NCBI GenBank assembly: GCA_958450325.1 | Contig: OY288242.1 | Span: forward strand, 69,248,062-69,312,061 | From: Agrostemma githago | Lineage: Eukaryota; Streptophyta; Magnoliopsida; Caryophyllales; Caryophyllaceae | Direction: 5' to 3' | DNA: 64,000 nt | Part shown: positions 49,247 to 59,339 of the stretch, in pieces | How positions within the stretch are numbered: position 1 is the stretch's first letter | Layout: every line of letters begins with the position of its first letter | Translations under genes and position numbers: made by a program | Notes under the pieces: model-generated | Database searches by the model: none | What the model was told of the DNA's origin: nothing | The model's input: only the letters and a program-made list of their open reading frames with translations

Positions 49247-51110
49247 GTGTTTTTAAGTCTGCTGAAACATGCATGCAGAGTGACCTTTCAGTTTATCAAG
49301 AACACCTTTTCTCAGAGGTTTGTCTTTCTGATGGAGTATAAATCGAGTAGTATGGAATGGAAGAGATCATCCTCCCAAAGCAATAAAAACATTAAAAACC
49401 CTAAAAACAAAAAGAAGATTAGCTATTCAAAAAAGAATCCGAAACTTAACAGATTGAAAGCTATGAACGGGGAAGAGTATGATCTGGTCAATGGGGATTT
49501 TGAGAGGAGACATGCAAGGCAAAATGGTCTCATGAATGGAGATTTGGAACACCATCTTGATGACGATTTGATCGTGCACATTTCATCGTCATCGGAGGAT
49601 AGGAGTAGCGAGAGCGATGAAGACAGAAACGGAAGAGAAAGGGTCCCTAATGGAAGGGTCCCTAATGGAAATTTAACTAATGGCCATCTGCCTAATGGCT
49701 ATATCCAAAATGGTTTTGTGAGAAGAAGGGTTCGGATGACGGATGATGATATGGATTTTCTTGAGGATGACGGAGAACCAGGAAACTTTGACATACCAGA
49801 GCAACCTCCTAGGAATATAGCTGAAGAAAATTATGGCGAAGCATGGAGATTGCCGAGAGCGGGTGCTATCTTGACCCTTAATCCTGATATTCTGCGAGGT
49901 AATGTATACATGTTCAGTAAATGTGTGCTTGGATATATAGTTGACTATAGGGAGTTTGATGCTCTTGCAATTAATCTGGCTATAGAAGCAAAATGGAATA
50001 CTAGGAGTTTTATCACAGTATCTAAAATGGATGACATTTTTATTTTTTATTGTGATGATGAAAGAGACAAACAGGATATCATTTATAGAAGTGTGGTCAC
50101 TTTTTTCGGGGGTTTAATGGTGTTTAAGGATTGGGAAAGGGAGATGGTACCACGAACGGTGAGATTCCCTATGGCTAATATTTGGGTTCAAGTTGTTGGT
50201 TTACCATTTGAGTTCTTAAATAATGATGTAGGGGATGTGATAGGGAAGGTTTTAGGACAATACTTTTGGGTGGAACCTATGGAGGCATTTCCAGTGAATG
50301 ATTTTATTTGCATCAGGGTAACACTTTTTCTGGATGAACCACTTATTCCTGGATTCTTTTTGGCATGTGATGATGGGATGTTGCTGTGGGTGCAATTTAA
50401 GTATGAAGGAATTTTTAAATATTGTATAAGATGTGGAAAGATAGGGCATAAAGTGAGCAGATGTGCAGCTACTGCAAGACAGGTTGCTATGAGTGTTAAC
50501 TCGGTGCTGAGGAGAGTGGTTAGGCAGAGGTTTGTGATCTTTCAGGCTGAGTCTAATCATGCCATGTTTAATCTGGATATGAGGGCAACCCCTGCTCAAG
50601 CAAAATTTGCTACTACGAGGATACAGTTAGGGAATGATAATTTCGGAGTATACCAAGAGATACTAGGGGAAGATAGAATGGTGAATTTTGATCTTGGTAC
50701 TACTCCAGGAGGAAGGGTTGAGGCAGGGATGAGGTATACACGCACTAATATTCCATTTGTAGGGACTGTGTTATGCCCAATCCCAAACAGGAATGGGCAG
50801 AGACAAAGAGGGGGAGAAGGGATGGGGGATAGAATGGATATTGATGGTGATCATAGGGAGGATGAGGGAGAAACACCTCGACCTTTAGGGGACCTAGGTA
50901 GAAGGATTTTGGTGGAAGGGCCACATGGTATGGGAGGAGTCATAGGGGATCCTAACCATGCCTCTCATGGTTTTTGTAACACCCCGGCCCAATCCTAGGA
51001 CCGGAAATGTTGACTGCGGTAGCCCGTTAGGCTTTGTACTGGTCCCACAGACCAACACGAGTCCTTTCTAGCACATTTTGTCCTCACTCATGCGCATCCC
51101 GGAAACCTTC

Positions 51111-51179
51111 CCACGAGGTCACCCATCCCAAGATTTCTCCCAGTCAAGCACGCTTAACTGCGGAGTTCTTATCATGGGC
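51111..51179 (-). other. 5S rRNA-derived block in Cassandra LTR (left copy)
   Basis: On the minus strand: GAACTCCGCAGTTAAGC, GTGCTTG, then GGGATGGGTGACCTCGTGGG, the internal-promoter part of plant 5S rRNA (A-box, intermediate element and C-box). It is not a functional 5S gene: the 5' part of 5S is missing and the segment between the boxes is altered. Confidence 0.9.
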
Positions 51180-51368
51180 AAACCAGAAAAGAAAGTGCAC
51201 TTGGTTGATATGAGTAGTACTTCAAATCCCTTTAAGCAAAGCTCATAAATAGGACATCTTCAATCAATGTGGGGTGTTTCAATCACTCCCACTTGAAGAA
51301 CGCAACGTCCTCGTTGCGCCTGGCAGCATAACCACTGACCCAGAATCCACCCCCGCGGTCGCAGGGTT

Positions 51369-51380
51369 GCTCTGATACCA
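51369..51380 (-). other. Cassandra primer-binding site
   Basis: TGGTATCAGAGC on the minus strand, two bases after the LTR end, complementary to the 3' end of initiator tRNA-Met. Confidence 0.9.
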
Positions 51381-51518
51381 TTTGTAACACCCCGGCCCAA
51401 TCCTAGGACCGAAAATGTTGACTGCGGTAGCCCGCCAGGCTTTGTAGTGGTCCCACAGACCAACACGAGTCCTTTCTAGCACATTTTGTGCTCACTCATG
51501 CGCATCCCGGAAACCTTC

Positions 51519-51587
51519 CCAGGAGGTCACCCATCCTAAGATTGCTCCCAGTCAAGCACGCTTAACTGCGGAGTTCTTATCATGGGC
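51519..51587 (-). other. 5S rRNA-derived block in Cassandra LTR (right copy)
   Basis: Same block as in the left LTR with three differences. GATGGGTGACCTCCTGGGAA is as in genuine plant 5S rRNA, so this LTR has kept the ancestral C-box side better than the left one. Confidence 0.9.
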
Positions 51588-52747
51588 AAACCAGAAAAGA
51601 AAGTGCACTTGGTTGATATGAGTAGTACTTCAAATCCCTTTAAGCAAAGCTCATAAATAGGACATCTTCAATCAATGTGGGGTGTTTCAGTTTTCAATTT
51701 TAGGACCCTTATGTCCAAGCCATGAATGTGGAGGAGGAAATTGATGAAACAAATGTGGATTGGATTAGATTGGAGGAAATTAGGAGGAGGGTAGAACTAG
51801 ATACTAATAGAGCTTTGAATGAGGAAGAAGCTGAGGGGCTAGCACAAACCTTTTTTTCCCCGACTGGATTTCCCATTACTCCACAGGGGACTCGAAGAGA
51901 TGAGGATGATGGAGGAGCAGAGGATGGTGAAGATCAGGCAGATAACAACAACAATCATGGAGATAGGACTGGTGAAAATTTTAATCAAGGGGATATTGGA
52001 GGAGACGAGGAGCCGAACACAGATGGAGGAGAGGAAAGAATGAACAAGGAGGAAGATGTACAGGGCGAAGAAGACAACCTAGTGGATGCTTAGGTGGAGA
52101 TCCAGGAAGAAATTAGAAGGAAAGGAGATCAGAGGCTTGATTTAGGAGAGAGGATAACGGAGGCGACTAGGGAGATGGAGATGCTTGAGGCGGACAGGGT
52201 TACTGGACTAGGACTAGAGGATGGAATTATTGGAGGACAGATGATGGAGGAGAACTTGGGAGAAAGTGATCGAGAGGGAATGGAACCAGTGGAAGAGGGA
52301 TATGATTCAGATGCAATTAGGTTGGAAGAAACCTTGCAAGGGAGATCCTTAATCTCTAATACTAAGGAAATACAGGGTACAGTTGTTCAAGATTCACAGT
52401 TTTGGGAGGAGGCAAGTAATTTAGAAAGGAATGGAAATTGGGCTGGAAAGAGGAGAGCCCAGTAGAGTTTATTGGCCTGGGAACACGACTAGAAGGGCTG
52501 AAGGTGAAGTCAAAAGAAAGAAGAGGAAAGCATACTCAGAACCAGCTTTGGGCTTGGCAAACAAAAATAATATTCAGGAGGAAGAAATGTACGTCTCTGA
52601 TGGAAGCAGTGCAATTGCGAAAAAGAGGCGAGGAGGGGAAACAGATGTAGGTATATGGTTTTGGCAGCGAGAAGTGGAATCACCCTTGGAGGGGATTGCT
52701 AATACTGGCTTTGCGGAGGTTGAGCCACATCAACCTCCTGAAGAAGA

Positions 52748-55700
52748 ATGATGGGTCTCGCTTGGAATTGTAGGGGAATTTCGGATCCGCTCAACCCTAC
52801 AATTCCTAAAATTAGAGCGATATTATCTACTAATAGTAATTTTGATTTTATCTTTTTTGAGGAAACTAAGTGTGCTAGTAACGTAGTGGCAAGTATTTGT
52901 AGACCGTTTGGGTTTCGTTTTTTTGTTGGTTCGGACGCCAGGGGGGCGAGTGGTGGTCTTTTTGTGGGATGGAGGGATGAGTTGGCTTTTTCGACTATTT
53001 TTTGTATGCCCTAATTTTATCATCCTAAGATCTAATATTATAGGAGGGTTTCCTTGTTATATTTTCTTTATTTATGGGGAGCCTGACATTTCTTTAAGAG
53101 ATGAGGTTTGGGGAAGAATTGGGGTTTGAATGGATTCTTTCAATAGCCCCTTCCTCTTAATTGGCGACTTTAACCAAGTTGACAATGTGGAAGACAAGTT
53201 GAGTAAATCAAGCAGAAGCATTCCGGGAATGGATTCCTTTTGTTTGTGGAAGATAGACCATGGATTAATTGATATACCATTTAAAGGTCCTAAATTCACT
53301 TGGTGTAATAATAGAAAAGGAAAGGATAAAGTGTTTAAAAGGCTAGATAAAGCTTATGCATCTTATGAGTGGTTCAGATTATACCCAGATTCGGGAGTCA
53401 CCCACTTACCAATACAACTTTCGGATCATGCACCAATTATTTTTAATAGTAATCTAGTCCAGGATAAGAGAAAGCGACCATATAAACTTGATATCTGGAG
53501 TCTAAATAGGTGAAGGGAAATTGGAGAACTGAGATCAAGGGGTCAAAAGGATATATAGTAATAATGAGGAAATTAGAAAAGATCAGGTCAAAGCTAATGG
53601 GTTGGACACTTGATAAGAAGAGAGAATGGGGTAGGAAATGGGATGAGTTTGATATTCAAATTACTAGAGAATTAGAAAAGATTATTAATGGGGAAAGTGA
53701 TAAAGAATATGATAGAATACAAAGACAATTGAAGGATTTTTCCAAAGCGGCAACTTTATATTGGAGGCAAAGGGCAAAATTAAAATGGGCGAACGAAGGA
53801 GATGCTTGTACGAGATATTTCTTCAATTGTGTTAAGGGGAGGAGAAGTAGGAACTTTATATGGAGCATTAAGAATAAGGATGGAGAGTGGATGCAGGATA
53901 TAGGGGAAATAGGGGAGAATTTTAGGGATTATTTCAGGAAGCTCTTTAAAACAAATGAAGTTGTAGATGAATTTGAAAATTATTATGAAAAACATAATGG
54001 CTATTTTAAGATCCTTAGGGGCAGTATCAGTAAAGAAGATCAGGAAAGATTGGACAGGAAATTCATGGCATCTGAGGTAAGAAAAGCGGTTTTTCATTTA
54101 GGGGATTTTAAATCCCTGGGGCCAGATGGTATTCCAGCTGAATTTTACAAAAAATACTGGCATATCATTAAAGATGATATCACAGAAGCCGTTTGCGCAT
54201 GCCTCAACTCAGGTTTTGTCCTGAAAGAAATGAATAGAACGTTTATCACGTTGATTCCAAAAATTAATTGTCCAGAGAAAGTGGAGCAGTATAGACCAAT
54301 AAGTTTGTGTAATGTAATTATGAAGATTATAATGAAGTGTATTGCAAACAAAATGAAGAAGCTGATGCCTGGACTTATTGGTGAGTTTCAAAATGCTTTT
54401 GTTCCAGAGAGAGCCATTCAAGATAATATCTTAATTGCTGATGAATGCATGCAAAAATTAAATTCCAGGAAAAAGGAAAAGTTGGAGACATTGCGTTTAA
54501 AGCGGACATGAGCAAGGCCTACGATAGAATCAACTGGAATTTCCTGAGAAGTGTTCTGAAAGGAATGGGATTCCCAGAAAAATTTACCCATCTTATAATG
54601 AACTGTGTAACTACAGTCTCTTATAGTATTCTTATAAATGGGGCCCCACTGGAATTCTTTAAGCCATCGTGTGGATTGAGACAAGGGGATCCCCTCTCCC
54701 CATACCTTTTTGTCATGTGTACGGAGATTCTCTCTAGACATCTGATAAAAGATGAATGTTCTGAGAAGATTAGAGGGATTAAAGTGGCAAAAAATGCGCC
54801 ACCCATTTCTCACCTTCTGTTTGCTGACGATTCTCTTTTTTTCTTGAAAGGTTATTCCGAAAACCTTAAGAATTTTCACAGAAGGTTGAAGCAACTTTGC
54901 AGACTTTCGGGGCAAAAGATCAATAGAGATAAATCAGCGATGGTATTCAGTCCAAATTGTAAGCTTAGTATTATTCGAGACGGGCTTAGGTTGTTTCAGG
55001 TTAAACCTTGTGCAACGCTTGGAAGTACCTGGGAATTCCTGAAATTAGTGAGTCCGGAACAAAAAATATTTCTGATATGATGATCGGGTCTGTGTTGAAG
55101 AGAATTGGATCGTGGAACGGTTCCTTTTTGTCCCCAGCAGGAAGATTGACCTTGATTAACTCGGTTCTTGCCAACCTTTCAAGTTTCTGTCTATCGGTAT
55201 TCAAAATAACGGTAAGTGTTGCCAAAAGAGTGGATACGTTATTGGCACATTTTTGGTGGGCTGGCAATAAGTCGGGTAGGTCGTTGCATTGGAGGTGTGT
55301 TAAGTATGTTGAATTACCAAAGAAGATGGGGGGATTAGGGATTAGGAGTACTTCTCTTATGAATAGAGCTCTATTAGCAAAAAATACGTGGAGGGTGATC
55401 CAGAAAGAAGACTCAATATTAAGTAAGGTTTTTACTGGAAAATATGGACGTATCAGAAGTCATGAGGAGTTTATTAAGAGTAAGCAAAAAGGAAATAGAT
55501 CTAGGGCTTGGAAAGGAATTTTGCTTGGGAGAGAAACTCTTGAGAAAGGACTGGGATGGAAGGTTGGTAATAAATCAAGGGAGAAAAAACATCAATTCAG
55601 TATTTATCAGGACAAGTGGGTCAATGGATGTATTCCAGTTATTAAAAGTGGGGTTAATCTGGATGACCCAGAGATTAAAGCGGGGGACTGGAGTGTGGAT

Positions 55701-56966
55701 GATCTCATGACGACGGAAGGGGAATGGAATTCGGATAAAATAGATCTTATTTTCTCCACTGAGTGGGGGAAAAAAATCCAGGCGATTCCTCTTTCTAACA
55801 AGAGTCATGCGAATAGCTGCTTCTGGTTGAAAACAGGATCTGGTGAATATTCGGTAAAAAGCGGATATTATGGGTTGCTTATTAAGGAAATCAGGGAGAG
55901 CAAGCAAGCACAAAAAGCTTCTAAGATTATTGAAAGGTTTCCTCGATTTTATAGTAAGATTCTATGGAAACTACCTGGACCAGCTAAGTGGAGAGTTTTC
56001 TATTGGAAAATCATGGCAAATGCGTTACCAATAGGGGCGGAAAGACAAAAGAGGCAGATTATGGGAAACACTCATTGTGTTCTGTGCCATGAAGAGGACG
56101 AAGATCGGAACGCTACTGGTGGTAGTTTATGTTTAGAAACCTTAGAACACCTCTTCAGAGATTGCACTATAAGCAGAAGTTTGTGGAAGTCGACTGAATT
56201 CGCGGAGTGGACTCAGGATAGAGAAGAACGATCGTTCCAAGATTGGTTAATGGAATATACTTCTCTTTTGTTTGAATGCAATGACAGTTGGCGAGGGTTA
56301 CTCCAGTTTATTAACATCTTATATAATATCTGACTTTTTAGGAATGATATCATTTTTAGAGGAATCCAGAATCAAGCTGATGGGCTTATCTCAAGATACA
56401 GGGAATCCCTTCCCCTTCTTAACGACATTTGGGAGGAAGAGAAGAAGAAGAAAGAAGGTAAGACCGATGACAGGGTTTCTGAAGGGCAGTCTGAGAAAGA
56501 GATTCTTAGAAGAAGGTTGAGGAATTCTCTGAAATTCTCGCTGATTTCGGGAGCCCAAGGAAATCCTTGTTGCACAACTATAGTTATTAATGTGGACGCA
56601 AGTTGGAAGGAGTCGGGAGAAGCTACGACCGGATGGGTTATCAATGTTTCCGTTCCTGGTTTTCCTTTGACGGGCTATGGTAAATTCCTTGCGGAATCTG
56701 CTCTATAGGCAGAGGCCTTTGCAGTTCTGAAGGCAATCCGATAGGCTAGAAGTTTTGGGGCTCTTCACATAAATATTAAGACTGACTGCTTACAATTAGT
56801 GAACCAACTGGCTGAAGCTGAAGAAATCCATTACAATATCAGGGACTTGATTAAGATGATTCATGAAGAAGCTATTTCTTTTCATTGTTTTTCTTTCAAT
56901 TATGTATCGCGAAACCTTAACACAAATGCACATAATCTGGCGAAAGCTGTTATGTGTACGTGGTAA
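52748..56966 (+). pseudogene. LINE ORF2 with C-terminal RNase H, frameshifted
   Basis: ATG at 52748 overlaps the ORF1 stop (ATGA). Pieces: endonuclease (GLAWNCRGI, FEETKC, LLIGDFNQVD, LSDHAP) with a shift near 53000 and a TGA at 53127; reverse transcriptase from 53510 (KSLGPDGIPAEFY, shift near 54480, KADMSKAYDRINW, CGLRQGDPLSPYLF, catalytic LLFADDSLFF); a shift near 55010; zf-RVT (CVLCHEEDED, EHLFRDC); then RNase H with INVDASWKESG, the ESAL-AEAFAVLKAI block, INIKTDCLQLVNQL and SRNLNTNAHNLAK. In the last 650 codons the frame holds and is broken only by TGA 56331, TAG 56706 and TAG 56742. RNase H at the C-terminus is known in one group of plant L1 elements. Confidence 0.87.
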
Positions 56967-57072
56967 GGTGGGATTTTAGAACGATGGCAAAAAAAAATCT
57001 ACGAAATTAGATTTGGTTGATGTAATTACTCGATTCTTTATAATATAATTCTTACACATTTACCAAAAAAAA

Positions 57073-57734
57073 GAATTTCCTTATAAAGGACTTGATGAAG
57101 GGAGATGCATATACCTCACTTCTGTAAAGCCATTAACTCACGTTTTTTATTCATCATCAAATTTAATTACTCCGTATGTGCCAAGCAACCAAACATCCTA
57201 ACTAAAAGCAGAAAAACATATAAAAATACCATAAAAACAAAATCTAAATTGTTAATCTAACAATGTTATAATAAACTTAACCTAATCGCCAAAGAAAGTA
57301 TGATAAATTAAAACAAAATCCAGAAATTCGGACTCACTTTTCTAATCGAACACTAGAAATCTAAATCCTAGAAAACTAAAAATGAAACAATTAGGCAGTT
57401 TTATTACTTACAATTTAGATCGGTATAAAAGATCAGCAACTCGACATCTAGACCTGAGGACAAACTTGAGCCCGAAATAGGTAAGAAAGGGGGGGGGGGG
57501 GGGGGAGATGATGAAACCATGTCACATGGATTAGGTTTGGGGAACAATAAAAAAGAAGAGCGCGTGTAGGAATCGATGATGAGATTATCCATGAGGAAGC
57601 AGATGAACATTTAGGTTTATGTTTGGGGGAAATGAATAATTTTTTGACTGTCTTTTAAGAGGGACATGAATTTTTTTCAGCGAGTTTGTACATGGTTATG
57701 TAATTTGGAGCAGTTTTCTTATGGATATTGGGTA
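57073..57734. other. CACTA internal sequence right of the LINE
   Basis: Non-coding, AT-rich, with a G run of 17 at 57489-57505. The stretch 57345-57430 resembles 47375-47440 on the other side of the LINE pair (AGAAAACTAAAAATGAAACAATTAGG against AGAAAACAAAACAATGAGG), so it is probably a repeated part of the CACTA element. Confidence 0.4.
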
Positions 57735-57801
57735 GAAGTTGTCGACGCTTTTGAAAATGTCGAGCTTAAAGTGTCATTAAAGTAAGGGAATTGTAGTAGT
57801 G
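57735..57801 (-). repeat. CACTA right terminus
   Basis: Reverse complement begins CACTACTACAATTCC, then GACACTTTAAGC and CGACATTTTC, mirroring the left terminus at 43664. Confidence 0.75.
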
Positions 57802-58745
57802 CAAGGTTAGTGTATAACTAGGAGAAGTTAAGCACTCGAGAATGATATGAGTAAACTCTGCAAGAAATTCAAGTGCTTTGAGCATACCTTCCACAAAACT
57901 CTACTCATTTGTGTCATATGCCTTTTGCATATCAATTTTCAATATGGCTCTAGGGGAACACTGTTTTCTGTTGTACATCCCTAAGAGATCCTGGCAAACG
58001 TGAATATTTCCACTATATCTCTGGCCTTGACAAAAGCACTCTGGTTAGGGCTAATAATATCTGGTAGGATAGTGTTTAGTCTTTCACAAATCACTTTAGA
58101 CAGGCACTTGTATATAGTGTTGCAACAAGCAATGGGAGGAAACTGACTCACATTAAGAGGAGTTTGAACTTTAGGAATAAGAGTGAGGATGGTGTTACTT
58201 ACTTGCTTAAGCAGTTTTCTATGGATGAATACATAAGTGATTGCCTCAAACACACTAGGTCCAGTCACCTTCCACGTTTCCTTGAAAAATTGACTTGTAT
58301 AGCCATCAGGACCCAAAGCTTTAGTACCCTGAATATTAAACATAGCCCTTTTGACTTCAGCCATTGTTACCGGCTTTAGTAACTTCCTTCTGTGCCCATC
58401 ATTAATAGTACTTCCCCTTCTGACAGTTGGTTTGTGAACTGGACTGATAGAAGTGTTCTCCCCTAGAATGCTTGTGAAGTATGTCAGGAAAACATTTCGT
58501 ATTTCATTAGGAGTATTCAGAGTTCTACTCTGCAAATCCTGTATTTGGATGACCTTATTTACGGACCTTCTGTGTTTAATCGAGGCATGAAAGAAGGCTG
58601 TATTCGTGTCCCCTTCCTCCATCCAAATGGTTTTAGCTTTTTGTTGAAGGAACTTGTATCTGGCTTTGTCCAACATAGCAAATTGCTTTGTTATAGCACG
58701 CTCATAATGCATCAATTGGGTGTCCTTAGGTTTGAGCCTGAGTTG
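57802..58745 (-). pseudogene. LINE ORF2 fragment (start of reverse transcriptase)
   Basis: On the minus strand: a linker (KFLQQKAKTIWMEEGDTNTAFFH), KALGPDGYTSQFF, NTILTLIPKVQ, PPIACCNTIYKCLSKVI, SAFVKARDIVE, then after a frameshift DMQKAYDT and a block ending SYTLTL, where the CACTA terminus interrupts it. Both ends are truncated. It is a candidate for the start of the LINE whose zf-RVT part lies at 43441-43663. Confidence 0.83.
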
Positions 58746-58759
58746 GTGCGGGCAGTACA

Positions 58760-59180
58760 TTGTTTGAGTAACATACATTAGTCTTTAGAGTAACACACTG
58801 AATGAGTTACAGTAACACAGTTTATGAGTTTGATTGATTTACCAATATCCATTCCTTAGAGTAACATCCTTTATTGGAGTAAGATTGAGTTAAAGTAACA
58901 CACATTATGCGTTAGAGTAACATACTTAATGAGTTACAGTAACACAGATTATGAGTAACAGGTGTGAAACATTTGAATGAAGAAGAACAATCATTATTCT
59001 TTTTGTTTGGAGTATACTTAATAAAAAAAACATTACTCTTTTGTTTAATTGGAACTCATGTGTTTGCAAGACAGTATTATGCAACGTAATAGATTTTACG
59101 AGTTAGAGTAACACAGTTCTTGAATTGTAATAACACATTGTATGAGTTAAAGTAACATAGTTTATGGGTTATGATAACAT
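58760..59180. repeat. AGTAACA-type short-motif array
   Basis: At least eleven copies of RAGTAACAY (GAGTAACAC, CAGTAACAC, GAGTAACAT, AAGTAACAC and similar) in 420 bp, for example near 58768, 58787, 58812, 58857, 58893, 58914, 58938, 58955, 59105 and 59150. GAGTTACAGTAACACAG occurs twice as a longer unit. More copies occur in gaps between the coding pieces of the Ulp1-like pseudogenes. Confidence 0.8.
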
Positions 59181-59339
59181 TAGGATGCATCAAAATGACA
59201 GTAGTTGTTTGTTTGCCAGCGTACTGCGTCAACCATGTACAAAATCATACTTCATTTTTTTCATCCAAATGACAATTAATCCACCGGGTGAATCACGCAC
59301 AAAAACATACAAACGTTGACATAATTTTTTTTAAAGTTA

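Larger units (their letters stand above)
50975..51689 (-). mobile_element. Cassandra TRIM retrotransposon (715 bp)
   Basis: Two 307 bp LTRs (50975-51281 and 51383-51689), with TGTAACACC at one end and GTTTCA at the other, flanked by the 5 bp duplication GTTTT (50970-50974 and 51690-51694). Each LTR contains a 5S-rRNA-like block. Only about 100 bp lie between the LTRs, with no coding capacity and a primer-binding site for initiator tRNA-Met on the minus strand. These are the defining features of Cassandra. The LTRs differ at about 8 positions. It sits in LINE ORF1, so it inserted after that LINE. Confidence 0.96.
49247..52751 (+). pseudogene. LINE ORF1 with DUF4283 and CCHC knuckle, interrupted
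   Basis: Frame 49247-50974 encodes a basic N-terminus, a five-fold Asn-Gly repeat (residues about 126-153, words VPNGR, VPNGN, LTNGH, LPNGY, IQNGF), a DUF4283-type region (IWVQVVGLPFEFLN) and a CCHC knuckle CIRCGKIGHKVSRC. The Cassandra insertion follows the TTT at 50972-50974. Beyond it the same frame continues from 51695 with TAG at 51701 and 52091, then a frameshift between 52431 and 52465, and ends TGA at 52749. A later in-frame ATG at 49332 is an equally good start. The C-terminal half is very acidic. Confidence 0.8.
49247..57072 (+). mobile_element. L1-type LINE with C-terminal RNase H, split by Cassandra
   Basis: Encodes ORF1 (DUF4283/CCHC), ORF2 (endonuclease, reverse transcriptase, zf-RVT) and a C-terminal RNase H, and ends TTTACC plus an A8 tail at about 57065-57072. 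ORF1 is interrupted by a Cassandra element. The sequence after the tail, GAATTTCCTTA (57073-57083), resembles GAATTTCGTTA at 47555-47565, upstream of the LINE half at 47566. The true insertion may therefore include that half. Many stops and several frameshifts show it is older than the LINE at 3533-8264. Confidence 0.85.
43664..57801. mobile_element. CACTA-type element without visible transposase, filled with LINEs
   Basis: The left end CACTACTACAAATCC and the reverse complement of the right end, CACTACTACAATTCC, are matching CACTA-type terminal inverted repeats. Both are followed by GACACTTTAA and CGACGCTTT/CGACATTTT words that repeat over the first and last few hundred bases, as in CACTA subterminal regions. 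No TNPD or TNPA-like coding region is seen. Without the LINEs inside, the element would be about 4.6 kb. The 3 bp next to the two ends differ (ATC at 43661-43663, CAA at 57802-57804), so a clean target-site duplication is absent. Confidence 0.75.

Noticed and set aside
51111..51587. 5S rRNA genes
   Set aside because: The 5S-like blocks are incomplete and lie within the two LTRs of a Cassandra element.
55001..55913. Minus-strand frames within the LINE reverse transcriptase
   Set aside because: Shadows of the plus-strand ORF2, which has recognisable motifs throughout.
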